Positions 16,983-25,060 are shown, numbered from the stretch's first letter. The stretch: 35,393 bases of DNA from Isochrysis galbana (GCA_018136815.1 CM030941.1:85772-121164); one strand, 5' to 3'. Program-made: numbers and translations. Notes: generated by a model not told the origin, from the letters alone.

Positions 16983-17766
16983 ATGTACTGTGAATTACAA
17001 ATGATTCGATTGAGTGAAGTGTTTTCGCGACTGATCCAAAAAAATGCTTCTGCTTTCGCTCCACCCAAGTGTACTGGCCGACCTAGGGCTCTGACAGATG
17101 CTCAAGTCCTTGATCTGCTCTTCAAAATCCTGCGCACAGGGTGTCAATGGAGAGAACTCGATTGCAGCGGAGCCTCTTTCATGGGAGTCCGTCGGAGAGT
17201 CGCTCTGTGGACTCAGAGTGGTGTGATCGAGAAGGCATACATCGAGGCTCTCCGTACATACCATAAACTCAGACCACCCACTCGACACCTGGTCGACTCC
17301 TCACACATCCGCAACCGCCATGGCACTCAACCCAACTGGAAGAAACCACGTCGACCAAGGGAGGCAAGGTACCAAAATCACCGTCGTTACCGACCAACAC
17401 CGGGTCGTCTACGGGATGAGGTTCGACCCGTCGAACCGACCCGATGTTGTCCTCCTCGACGCCGCCCTCGACTCCAGATGGATTCACGTCCAAGGAATCG
17501 AGCTCTATGCAGACCGAGGGTACGACTCAAGGGCAAATCGAAAACGCTGCACTGAGCGCGGGCTCAAAGACCGCATCTTTCGTAGGCGAACCAAAACCAC
17601 ACGGCGCGCAAACGGCAAGCGCGCAGTGGTCGAGCACGTCTTCGCCCACCTCCAGGGATTCCGACGTCTTTCCTTCTGCTACGAAAAGTCGGTACCGGTC
17701 ATGCGCTTCTTCTTCACCCTCGCCTTCGGACACCGCCTGGGTGCGGCGATTGGAACGCTTCTGTGA
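16983..17766 (+). pseudogene. IS5-type DDE transposase, one frameshift
   Basis: From ATG 16983 the N-terminal domain (RLIQKNASAF, then GRPRALTDAQVLDLLFKILR, TGCQWREL) is the helix-turn-helix region seen in IS5/ISL2-group transposases (DUF4096-like). The first catalytic Asp is in HLVDSSHIRN (~17286-17315). Just after it, at ~17318-17322, the frame moves by +1 to ALNPTGRNHVDQGRQGTKIT. It then carries the second Asp (YADRGYDSRANR, ~17508-17540) and the Glu in RAVVEHVFAHLQGFRRLSF (~17622-17680). All three DDE residues are present, so only the shift breaks it. Joined length ~261 residues is normal for the group. The stop is TGA 17764-17766. Confidence 0.85.
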
Positions 17767-17845
17767 AGGAGCTCCCCCCCCCCCAATGACGCTCTTCATA
17801 CCAGGGGCGCTCCGCTCGTCGTGTCAGATTTTAGAGGGTGGGTGC

Positions 17846-18124
17846 ATGGACCAGGGACCCCCGTTAAGTGGGGGATATGGGCACATGCACGTCGTCAAGG
17901 TGCCCCTCGTGCGGCTTCTCCACACCGCAGTGCTGGACGACGTCGAACACCTCGTGCAAGTGACACACCGCACCCGAATCCTCGCCACCAAGCTCCTCAA
18001 TCTCTCCCTTCGCCGTGACATCGCGCTCGAGCGCGCCAACCCTGGGACGGTCGACTTCAAGCCATACTTCCAAGCCAACTGGATCGTCAAGGCCAGGCAC
18101 CGGGGGAGTGGACCCAGCGATTGA
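17846..18124 (+). CDS. 92-residue ORF resembling the N-terminus of Fanzor (TnpB-like) proteins
   Basis: Starts at ATG 17846 (MDQGPPLSGGYGHMHVVKVP). The segment VVKVPLVRLLHTAVLDDVEH, then VQVTHRTRILATKLLNLSLR, matches the usual Fanzor start: basic-Pro-Leu, a short helix, then R-T before a long helix that leads into L-N-L. About 90 residues are present; the RuvC-like nuclease part is absent, so any function as an OMEGA-type nuclease is lost or was never encoded here. It lies 80 bases after the transposase, and its stop overlaps the next frame by one base. Family assignment is by pattern only. Confidence 0.4.
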   Translation: MDQGPPLSGGYGHMHVVKVPLVRLLHTAVLDDVEHLVQVTHRTRILATKLLNLSLRRDIALERANPGTVDFKPYFQANWIVKARHRGSGPSD

Positions 18125-18291
18125 GCGACAACCCGTTCCCTGGCACTCAGTGGAAGACGACGACCATCGACGAGAATTCCTCGTGCACCCTCATCCACGC
18201 CCGCCCAAACAACGTACTCTTCGATCCCAAGGGAGCGGTGGCGCCGAGCTGCACAGGCTCCGCGCGCTCTTTGGACAGTACATCTAAGACG

Positions 18292-18660
18292 ATGCCGTCG
18301 AAACGACTTTTGATTGCCCTCGCGGTGGTCGTCGCCACCGTGGTCGCCGCCACCGTCGTGGCGTTGGTACTCACGAAGAAGCAGCCAGACAGATGCAAGG
18401 ATGTGGATGGAGAGTGTGCAAACGATGGAGACTGTTGTCACGATCTCGTGTGTTCCGACCAAAAGTGCCGTACCGTCACACCGTGTGTCGAGAAAAGGGG
18501 GGGGTGCAGTTATGGCGACGAGTGCTGTGAAGGACTTGAGTGCAATGACGAGGGAGTGTGTGAGACGCCATGCCGCGAGCCAGGGTCGGTGTGCCAAAGT
18601 AAATCAGAGTGCTGTGGTGAATACACGTGTCGTAGTGGTACCTGCAGATCTGATGACTGA
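18292..18660 (+). CDS. Membrane-anchored protein with three cystine-knot-like units
   Basis: ATG 18292 gives 122 residues (an in-frame extension to 18121 exists without an ATG). MPSKR is followed by a ~22-residue hydrophobic helix (LLIALAVVVATVVAATVVAL) and KK, so it is a type II anchor or an uncleaved signal. The rest, residues ~34-122, consists of three units of spacing C-x6-C-x5-CC-x4-C-x(4-5)-C (18 Cys). This is the pattern of inhibitor-cystine-knot/knottin folds, with acidic and Gly-rich loops. Such domains are secreted binding, inhibitor or defence modules in many eukaryotes; no target can be named here. The ORF is intact while the transposase beside it is broken. It ends 57 bases inside the transposon's right terminal repeat. 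Confidence 0.8.
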   Translation: MPSKRLLIALAVVVATVVAATVVALVLTKKQPDRCKDVDGECANDGDCCHDLVCSDQKCRTVTPCVEKRGGCSYGDECCEGLECNDEGVCETPCREPGSVCQSKSECCGEYTCRSGTCRSDD

Positions 18661-18738
18661 TTGGCTAGATGCGTGACGAACGTCACGACTCATATCGAGT
18701 ATTGGGAAACGAGGGGTACCAAATGAAGGCAAACGACC

Positions 18739-18811
18739 TGAGAGAGAGAGTCTCGCAGGGCGACTGCAGAACGAGAAGTCGAAGTCATGCCAGTTTATTA
18801 CCTTAAACGAG
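18739..18811 (-). repeat. Right piece of the split dispersed repeat (matches 2128-2205)
   Basis: Reverse complement of 2128-2205 with few differences, resuming the repeat interrupted at 16912. It ends abruptly at 18811, the same relative point as the end of copy 1 at 2128, which fixes one terminus of the repeat. Confidence 0.85.
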
Positions 18812-18829
18812 GGCCGCAAGCGGCCGATT

Positions 18830-18985
18830 TCGACGCTGTGCGCGGGGGCGGCGGGCGCGATTGGCGTGGCTGTGAGGGCGGCATACCAGACTTTGGTGCT
18901 GGTAGCGGCATCCATTTGGTGAGCGGTGACTCGAACGGCCTCGTGGCGCCCCCGGTCGCGGGTCGAAGTTGGGTTCTCGAGCCCT
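18830..18985. repeat. Diverged copy of the 204-bp repeat at 25265
   Basis: Shares GCGCGGGGGCGGC..CGATTGG-GT-GCTG..AGGGCGGCAT and GGTCGCGGGTCGAAGTTGGG with 25285-25435 in the same orientation and order. A shorter trace is at about 22376-22425. No coding role is seen. Confidence 0.5.
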
Positions 18986-19469
18986 TGGTGTTTTTAGCGG
19001 TTAGCGTCTTTAGTTTTTGCGATACTTACGTACGTGTTCAAGTCCATGAAAACATAGAACATAGTGAAAATATATTGCTGTGCGTATAGAACCAGGATCT
19101 TTGTGGTCCGGGTCAGCTGCCGATGCCCATGGTTTCGTGTTTCGCTGCGAGAGGCGCGCATGAAGGCCATCGGTAAAATAATACCGGAGGGGGGCCTGAA
19201 ATATATTTCCGCACGGCCGTCAGAGGCGGCATGTGATTACGAGCAAGTTTTCTTTTCCGGAGGAGGTGGATGGGTAGTGAGAGCAGTGAGGGCAGGTGGA
19301 TAGGCAGTGAGCAGTGAGGAGGTGTGCACGTGTGTGCACCATGCACGATGGCCAGGCATTACTGGGAGACATATAACAACAGTAATACTGATAACTGATA
19401 ATACGGATAACACTGATCACACTCTTGAGATAGGCGATACGGCGAGCGAAGCGCACGCCCATCCGCGGC

Positions 19470-19500
19470 TAGAAGTTAAAAGCCCTGTTTGACCGCCCTA
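19470..19500. repeat. 31-bp dispersed motif, copy 1
   Basis: TAGAAGTTAAAAGCCCTGTTTGACCGCCCTA by position. Other copies are at 21991-22021, 22590-22620 and 22963-22989, all in the same orientation. Weaker traces are at ~22188 and ~32769. Likely the terminus of an otherwise unseen element. Confidence 0.7.
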
Positions 19501-19649
19501 GGACCGAGGTATCTGCAACAAAACACGACTTATGTTTAAACATCGTGCGTCTAGCGCTCGTGACGGCGATACAGTGACTCTAGACAAGGACGACGTTGCC
19601 GCACTCAGGGTAGGACCGAGGTATCTACAACAAAACACGATTTGTGTTT
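19500..19649. repeat. 39-bp direct repeat, copies 111 bp apart
   Basis: TAGGACCGAGGTATCT(G/A)CAACAAAACACGA(C/T)TT(A/G)TGTTT occurs at 19500-19538 and 19611-19649 with three differences. The first copy begins exactly where the 31-bp motif ends. Confidence 0.8.
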
Positions 19650-19705
19650 TCGGCGGGTCCTACGGCCCCAACCGTTTCGAGCGCCTCACCAGCCTCGTCA
19701 GCGCG

Positions 19706-19744
19706 GGAAACGCCAGTCAAACGCCAATTTTGACTGGCGTTTCC
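19706..19744. promoter_or_regulatory. Perfect hairpin, 16-bp stem and 7-nt loop, upstream of the GT43 gene
   Basis: Arms GGAAACGCCAGTCAAA (19706-19721) and its exact complement (19729-19744). It lies 68 bases before the GT43 ATG and would be in its leader or promoter. A perfect stem of this length in non-repeat DNA is unlikely by chance; role unknown. Confidence 0.6.
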
Positions 19745-19811
19745 ATCCTCTCCCACCGCAGCAAGGTGGGGGCACGGGCGCCGTCGAAGTTGAGACGCAG
19801 GCCACGGCGCC

Positions 19812-20927
19812 ATGTCTGTGTGCTCCCCCGTAAATTCTTCGTTGCCATTGCGCTTTACTGAACACTCGACACACGAGTACCGCGTGTCACTACCTCGCAC
19901 GAGGCATGTTGGCCTGCGATGCACCACCTTCAGATGCCCTCACCGCCGCCGCCGCATGTGCAGCAGCAAAGACGGTTTCTATCCTCGCTCCAACTGCACT
20001 GTTGGCGCGTTTGAACCCATCTTCAATGCGACACAGCGGGTCCTCGAGCAGGTTTGGGCACACCTGGAAGAAGAGGAATCGAACACGCTGCTGTTTGAGC
20101 GCGAGCTCGACCATGCTCACATCGACGTAATGGCCCCCAGCAAGCGGCTCATCCTCATCACTTCAACATTCCCTCACCCGTTACAGACTCTCAAGCTGGC
20201 ACACTTAGCCCGCTGCTTCTCGCGGATAAAGAATGTGCTGTGGTATGTGACTGAAGATTCTTCCTCACCCAGTACCGACGTTGCCAGGATTCTCTCTGCC
20301 TCCAGCCTGCCGCATGTGCACCTGGCCTTTGGTCCCACGAAGAGAGGTGGCAATGCGCAGCGCAACCTCGCACTTAAGCACATCCGCGATTCGGGGGTGC
20401 AAGGTATCGTTTACAATGCCGACGACGACAATGCTTACCATCCTCTTCTCTGGTCCGAGCTCCGGCGGCTTCAGCCCAGCCGCGTAGGTGTGTTTGCTGT
20501 ACGGCGTGCGAGCAATCCCCCTCCCAATTGTGATGGCTTCTTCGGCCATCATGACAAATCCTACATGATGATCGAGCGCCCTATCTACGACACAATCGGA
20601 CGCTTCCGTTTCTTTTCTGCTGGATGGTGCCATTCGAGCTCATTCATGGTTCGCAAACGTGGTCAACGCAAATTTTGCGTAGACATGGGCGGTTTCGCCT
20701 TTGACGCTACATTGCTCGCACACATCAAAGGCGACATTTGGGAGCACAAGTTGGTTCAAGGGGGCGAATCCGAGCTGATTGAGAAGCTGCTAGGTCCCAG
20801 GGCGGCGCCCAGTGACCTACAGCCGCTTGCGAATTGTGCTCTCAACGTCTTAGTTTTCCACAATGAGTACCGATCTCTTCCTCGAGCCATCATCTACCCA
20901 CACCGAAAATGTGAGGGAGAAGCATGA
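19812..20927 (+). CDS. Glycosyltransferase family 43 (β-1,3-glucuronyltransferase-like)
   Basis: 371 residues, ATG 19812. The catalytic domain starts near residue 108: LILITSTFPHPLQTLKLAHL, then NVLWYVTEDSSS. The NQ-x-R-N-L-A-L equivalent is GGNAQRNLALKHIR. The metal-binding DxD is in YNADDDNAY (~residue 205). Further on are FCVDMGGFAFDATLL, the likely catalytic Glu in QGGESELIEKLL (~residue 320), and LANCALNVLVFHNEYR. These follow the order in animal GlcAT-I and plant IRX9/14 relatives. GT43 enzymes are inverting Golgi transferases using UDP-sugars; here a glucuronyl or xylosyl donor is likely, but which cannot be told. The N-terminal 100 residues have no membrane anchor, so an upstream exon may be missing, or Met at 19956 or 20130 may be used. 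Confidence 0.88.
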   Translation: MSVCSPVNSSLPLRFTEHSTHEYRVSLPRTRHVGLRCTTFRCPHRRRRMCSSKDGFYPRSNCTVGAFEPIFNATQRVLEQVWAHLEEEESNTLLFERELDHAHIDVMAPSKRLILITSTFPHPLQTLKLAHLARCFSRIKNVLWYVTEDSSSPSTDVARILSASSLPHVHLAFGPTKRGGNAQRNLALKHIRDSGVQGIVYNADDDNAYHPLLWSELRRLQPSRVGVFAVRRASNPPPNCDGFFGHHDKSYMMIERPIYDTIGRFRFFSAGWCHSSSFMVRKRGQRKFCVDMGGFAFDATLLAHIKGDIWEHKLVQGGESELIEKLLGPRAAPSDLQPLANCALNVLVFHNEYRSLPRAIIYPHRKCEGEA

Positions 20928-21324
20928 TCAGTTAGTCCGTTTGTCAAAGTTTGTCCAAGGGGCAGGAGCAAGTATCTGTATGTTTATCTTGCCAGATTTG
21001 CTTTCCGGGGTGTGTGTGATAGTTTTCTGAGCCCACGGTTGTCGGTATTGGGGTTTATGGTGAGTGTTGTGATGCAAAGGTCGCGTTCCGTCGAATATGG
21101 AACATCTACTCAAACTAACTTCTTAATAGTCTCACCGCACACGCGGCCGTGAACCCTCTACTTTCTACTCACGCAGCAAAACTTTCTACACCCCCTCTCT
21201 CCCGGCCCTTTCCCCCCCGCCATCAGGCGACTCCCCCCGTGCACTACTAGGTGGATAGGGGAAAAGGGCTTAGATATGGTCGGTGGCCCGCGCCCCCCCT
21301 GGTGATCCGTTCCCCCCTTCCTCC
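20928..21324. other. 3' flank of the GT43 gene; no gene
   Basis: Contains TTCTTAATAGTCTC followed by a C/G-rich run at 21119-21154. This is also found 3' of the FkbM remnant at 16123-16155. Nothing else is recognised. Confidence 0.4.
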
Positions 21325-21480
21325 TATGCCTACCGGGCTGGCCTGCAGCTCGCGTGGGGGGTCGTCTTCTTCTTCTTGGTCTCGGCGGTGGCGCACCTCG
21401 GCAACGGCTGGCTGTGGCGCGACACCTACTTCTGCTACCTGGCGCGCGCGCAGTGTCCGATGCGCTGGGTCGAGTACGCC
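21325..21480 (+). pseudogene. Heliorhodopsin fragment (helices B-C region)
   Basis: About 52 codons read YAYRAGLQLAWGVVFFFLVS, then AVAHLGNGWLWRDTYFCYLA, then RAQCPMRWVEYA. The spacing and residues match heliorhodopsins across helix B, the loop and the start of helix C. The His in VAHL corresponds to the conserved His80 and the Glu in RWVEY to the Schiff-base counterion Glu107 of the type protein. Homology ends at 21480, inside the palindrome GAGTACGCCGTACTC, where the next exon should continue SxSxMI. Upstream helix A is not found. It is either one exon of a spliced gene or a fragment cut by rearrangement. The neighbouring sequence to the right codes in the opposite direction, favouring the latter. 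Confidence 0.5.
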
Positions 21481-21714
21481 GTACTCGTCCAAGAAGACGG
21501 GCGCGCCGCGGTCCAGCGCCCACCGCAACCAGCGCACGGGCTCGCTCGTGGGGAGCGCCCCGGCGGGCGCGCGCATGTTCGAGTGCCAGACGAGCTGCCG
21601 CCACGGCGCGGGGGCGCTCGGCGACGGACGAAGCGCGTGCAGCGTGCTCGGAGCGGCGCGGCAGCTGCGGGCGGTCGCGCCGGACGAGGGGCCGTCGAGG
21701 TACTGCTCGAGCAC
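21481..21714 (-). CDS. Unrecognised ORF fragment opposing the heliorhodopsin piece
   Basis: Minus-strand frame (MLEQYLDGPSSG.. at 21714) with good coding character through STLHALRPS, WRQLVWHSNMRAPAGALPTS, EPVRWLRWALDRGAPVFLDE to about 21480. Below that point it becomes the complement of the heliorhodopsin exon. Aromatic-rich WRxLVWHSN suggests a real enzyme domain, but I do not recognise it. It may extend upstream past 21714 by splicing. Confidence 0.35.
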
Positions 21715-21781
21715 ATCGGGACTGTCGGCAGCCCGACACGGCGCTGCACCGGGCGGGAATCAAATGCCGAATGTAGGTTAG

Positions 21782-22963
21782 ATATAAAGGAACCGATCCC
21801 CCCGCGGGCGCGACCGCTAATACTTTACGGGTAGAGCGCGAGCGCGCGTGACGCGTGACGGAGGGGGAGAGAAGGGGGGGTGAATCGCACCATTTCTTGG
21901 TGAAGATTTTCGTAGCGTCATGTAGCCCCCCCCCGGAGGTTTTTTATTGGGCATCGCGCCACGGTCAAAAATGCAGCCCAACCCTTACTAGTAGTTAAAA
22001 AGCACCTATTTGACCGCTCTAACGAAACACCTAGGCATTCCACAGGCGAGGATCAACGCCGTCGACGACGGTTCATTTGGCATTTGGGGTGGTATAACCA
22101 TCCAATGGCGAGAAGGCGGAGCGCCAGGGCGTGGTTGGAGAAGCTTAGGCGCGGTATGAAAGCGCGCAGCGCGATGTGTCCATGGTATAAGTTAAAAGCC
22201 GTGATTTTATATTATCTGAACAGTTGATGTCCCATAATCGACGGAACGACACATCTGAGCGCGCGCTTGCATAAAAAACAAAAAACTACCGCGTGGTCCT
22301 CTTTCGATGGAACGGGGCTCTGTGTATATGGTGTCTGGGGGGGGTGGCATCCGGATGGATCGTCGTAAACGGGCACGCACCGCGCCCGGTCTCGATTTGA
22401 AGTTCAGCTTTTCGGCCCTTTTCGACTTAAGCGGCTTTTGTTAGTATTTGGTTACGTTTTGTTGTGGGGGCTCAAGGGGGGGTCTTGGTCCTAATGGGCG
22501 CCGGATATATGCTAGTTGAGCAGTGTATTGGGAACTTTCTACCGAAAAAAATCCTCAAATTTTCTCAACCCTGACGAGGTCATTTTCTTACCCCTACTAA
22601 AAAACCCTGTTTGACCGCCCTAACTAACACTGGACACTGGAAGGCGCCGTGCGCTTGAGCAGACGAAACTGCACTACGTACTACGACATCTTTTTAAACT
22701 TTTGCGCACTGGACTGGGTGTCAGTGGAGAGAGGGAATAGTGTCCAAGTTAGGAGTCAATAAAAATTATATACCTAATACCTAAATGGACGACGGGATGG
22801 GTGTGACAAAAAAGGGAACCTCGAGTTGCACCTTCTTGAATGGCGTCGCAAATGTGCATATTTCTTATTAGATTCTGCCTACTATACCCATTTCCAGTAG
22901 AATACCTTAAAGATCGCGTGATAAAATCTCAATCTTGACTTAGTGAATTTTCACCCTTAGAAG
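21782..22963. other. Gene-poor interval with copies 2-4 of the 31-bp motif
   Basis: No ORF of interest. It holds the 31-bp motif at 21991-22021, 22590-22620 and 22963-22989, plus a partial copy near 22188. A piece of the 25265-type repeat is at ~22376-22425. Confidence 0.5.
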
Positions 22964-23347
22964 TTAAAAGGCGTGCTTGACCGCCCTATCCTCTGCCTTA
23001 CGCTTTTGCGTACAAACTGACTCCTCCACAAAGCCCACCTCAGACACCCCATACATTTCCTGAATCTGGGACTCAACACACGGGGAAAGCTCGCTTCGGT
23101 GGCCTTTCTCCGTCCGGACCAGCGCCCTCACGCACCCTGTGCGTGTGCACCACCGCTTCTCCCTGCCACCCTTCTTGCCGACAAAAGTTTCTGCCGTATG
23201 AGAGTGGCGCTCCCAGGCCTCCCAAGTCTGCCCGTCGGCCTCCAGCAGCCTCCCGCGCAGCCAGTCGACCGTGCACATCGTCGTCGCCCCTTCATCTCCC
23301 GCCGCCTTTGCTGCCTCGGCGGCCTCGTCGTCGTGCCGGTCGTGCAA
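22964..23347 (-). CDS. Small hypothetical protein, 127 residues
   Basis: Minus strand; an internal Met at 23275 (MCTVDWLRGRLLEADGQTW) is an alternative start. Residues ~24-105 are Trp/Arg/Glu-rich with several Cys (CTRTGCVRALVRTEKGHRSE). No family recognised. The last seven codons (RAVKHAF, stop) are read from the reverse complement of the 31-bp dispersed motif. So the C-terminus is either repeat-derived or the motif is the 3' end of a mobile ORF. Confidence 0.4.
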   Translation of the reverse strand: MHDRHDDEAAEAAKAAGDEGATTMCTVDWLRGRLLEADGQTWEAWERHSHTAETFVGKKGGREKRWCTRTGCVRALVRTEKGHRSELSPCVESQIQEMYGVSEVGFVEESVCTQKRKAEDRAVKHAF

Positions 23348-23599
23348 AGGACACAGCGGCGCCGTGCTGGTGGCCTACTTCCCGCGCTGCACGCCGATCA
23401 CATGCAGCGCGGGCGGGGAAGCCCCGGGTGCCGCTTCAGCCGCGCTACCACACCCATCTACTCCCTGGGCCTCCACCCCCCATGGATCACCGAATTCCCA
23501 TGACCCATACATGGAGCGAAGGCCTGCAGAGGCGGGCGGGTGGACAGCCAGCGCGGCCGCCACCCGCCATCGCCAGGCTTATAACCTTTAGAACCACCT

Positions 23600-24335
23600 T
23601 AAATACACACTTTCCCCCACGGGGGGAGTTTCGTCTCCCCTAATGGCGACCGCCTTCCCTTCCCCCCCCCCGCGGATCTCGCAGCTCGTCGGTGGTGGAG
23701 GTGGCAATCTCCCCCGCGCGGATGCCGCTCTTCCCCCCGCGCGGCTCTCCCCTCTCTGTCAACTCGGCTTCTCTCGCTGCTCGGTGCCCCCTCGCGAGCG
23801 CTGGCGGCGGCGGCTGCCAGCCCCTCCTCTCTCTCTCGTCGCTGTGGCCCGCAGGTAAGAGGTCGCCCTGCGCGACCGGGACGGCGCTCGAGCCGCCGTG
23901 CCTGTCCGCCCTGCGCGCGCGCTGAGCGCCCCGCCCTCGGCAGCCGTTCCCCTCCTTTGGCGCCTACGCCACTCGTCGTCAGTCGCGGCTTCATATCCCC
24001 TCTCACTTCCCTCCATCCTTCTCCCTCGCCGCTCGCGTGCGTTGGGCGGCTTCCCTTCCCTTCCTACCCCCTTTGCTTACCATTTCATCCTCCTTCGTGT
24101 CCTCTCCCCATTCCGCCCCCCATTCCTCCTTCCTTTGCGAGTGCACTGCGCGCCTCGCTCATTGCCTCTCCCCCATGCTTCTCCCTCCCTCGCTCATCCT
24201 TCCCCACCGTCGCTTGCCGCCACAGATGTAGCCGTCACCGCCGACCTGCCGCTGCCTCTTCATCGGCGCTCGTCGCGACGTGGCGGCCGCCGCCAGTGGG
24301 CACCTTTTCTCTACCCAGGTGGCGCGCGACCATCA
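23600..24335 (+). promoter_or_regulatory. Polypyrimidine-rich upstream region of SRP14
   Basis: Long C/T-dominated stretches (strongest 23990-24210) precede the SRP14 ATG. A 172-codon ORF that reads through it has Pro/Ser/Leu low-complexity composition and merges into SRP14 only by lack of stops, so it is not taken as coding. Confidence 0.45.
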
Positions 24336-24431
24336 ATGGTGCACATCGATGCGGATGGCTTCCTCACGCAGCTCACGCGCATGCTTGAGAGGTCGAGGAA
24401 GAAGGACGCAGTCTGACTGACACTGAAGCGA
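24336..24431 (+). pseudogene. SRP14: SRP14 N-terminus, TGA at the conserved Trp
   Basis: ATG 24336 begins MVHIDADGFLTQLTRMLERS, then RKKDAV, then TGA (24414-24416), then LTLKR. SRP14 proteins begin M-V-x5-F-L-x2-L-T-x-M-x3-S and continue V-W-V-T-L-K-R, so the TGA sits exactly where the family has Trp (TGG). SRP14 is the Alu-domain subunit of the signal recognition particle. The remaining ~80 residues are not clear downstream; a KEFELCRMDGT peptide at ~24523-24555 may be a decayed match to the CLxRATDGK segment. Either a nonsense-bearing pseudogene fragment, a sequencing error, or an exon ending at GCA/GTCTGA. Confidence 0.6.
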
Positions 24432-24819
24432 TGTACGCGACCTTGCCCAGCACGTGGCAAGCTGCATTCTGGGAGGGCTGCACGACGGGGTTTGCAGCGG
24501 CATCGCGTGTGGCGTAGGGCAGAGGAAAAGAGTTTGAGCTCTGCCGCATGGATGGCACGCTTCGAGCTCGGGCATGCACGCGGTGGAGCTTTTTGTGAGA
24601 GGCGGATTTGGCAGTGGGGGGAGTAGTGAGTGAAAAGCAGCGTAGAGGGGGGGGGGGGGGGGGCAGGAATGAAGGGTGGTGAAGCGAGGGAAAAGTGGAC
24701 TCACTTGTAGCGTCAGCACAGAGCGCGTGCACATCGTATGAATGAATCTCGCCGCCTTGTATCTGGTACTGTTGGTAGCTGTGATGGTATGGATGGAATT
24801 GTGGATCATAAGCAGGCAT
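24373..24819 (-). CDS. Doubtful ORF beginning MPAYDPQFHPYHHSYQQY
   Basis: 148 codons on the minus strand. The first ~20 residues are conserved with a plus-strand reading at ~30031-30080 (SYDPQLHPHHHGCQQ), with mainly conservative changes. That hints at a coding past. After ACAAG a GTGAGT could be a splice donor. The 3' part overlaps SRP14 on the other strand and is low complexity. Treated as part of a dispersed repeat that may derive from a gene. Confidence 0.25.
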   Translation of the reverse strand: MPAYDPQFHPYHHSYQQYQIQGGEIHSYDVHALCADATSESTFPSLHHPSFLPPPPPPLRCFSLTTPPTAKSASHKKLHRVHARARSVPSMRQSSNSFPLPYATRDAAANPVVQPSQNAACHVLGKVAYIASVSVRLRPSSSTSQACA

Positions 24820-25060
24820 TGTTTGAACAGAGGGAGTGGGGAGGGATAAGGATAAAACATCTGAAGATTCGGGCTACTCACGCTAGCTATACGGGTCCAA
24901 GTACTCACGGTACTCACTTACGACATCGCCTATACCCCAGTTTACTCAATCCTTTACACCACCCCCTTCATTCCTTTGTCTTTGGTATCGGGGGGGAGGA
25001 GGGCGCGTGCACTACAACGGGCCAAGTGCAGGGGGTGGGCTGGGGCAGACCTGCTGTGAT
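24755..25060. repeat. Dispersed repeat copy (shared with 16205-16520 and 30022-30082)
   Basis: See the 16205 copy for the shared blocks. The 30022-30082 copy is inverted relative to this one. A run of 17 G at 24647-24663 lies just outside. Confidence 0.6.

Larger units (their letters stand above)
16913..18738 (+). mobile_element. DNA transposon with IS5-type transposase and accessory ORFs, 1.83 kb
   Basis: Bounded by inverted repeats of 21 bp, 18 identical, including a perfect 13-bp core: GCCTTCATTTGGT at 16921-16933 and its complement at 18718-18730. The flanking sequence is the two halves of the 2128-2275 repeat, so the empty site is known. It holds a frameshifted IS5-type transposase, a Fanzor-like N-terminal ORF and a triple cystine-knot protein. 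Eukaryotic IS4/IS5-like transposons are known to carry Fanzor genes, which supports this grouping. The exact target duplication is unclear because the target is a GA-repeat. Confidence 0.8.

Noticed and set aside
23898-24335. N-terminal extension of SRP14 to 23898
   Set aside because: Low-complexity Pro/Ser/Leu translation of a polypyrimidine tract. SRP14 proteins start at the MV reached at 24336.
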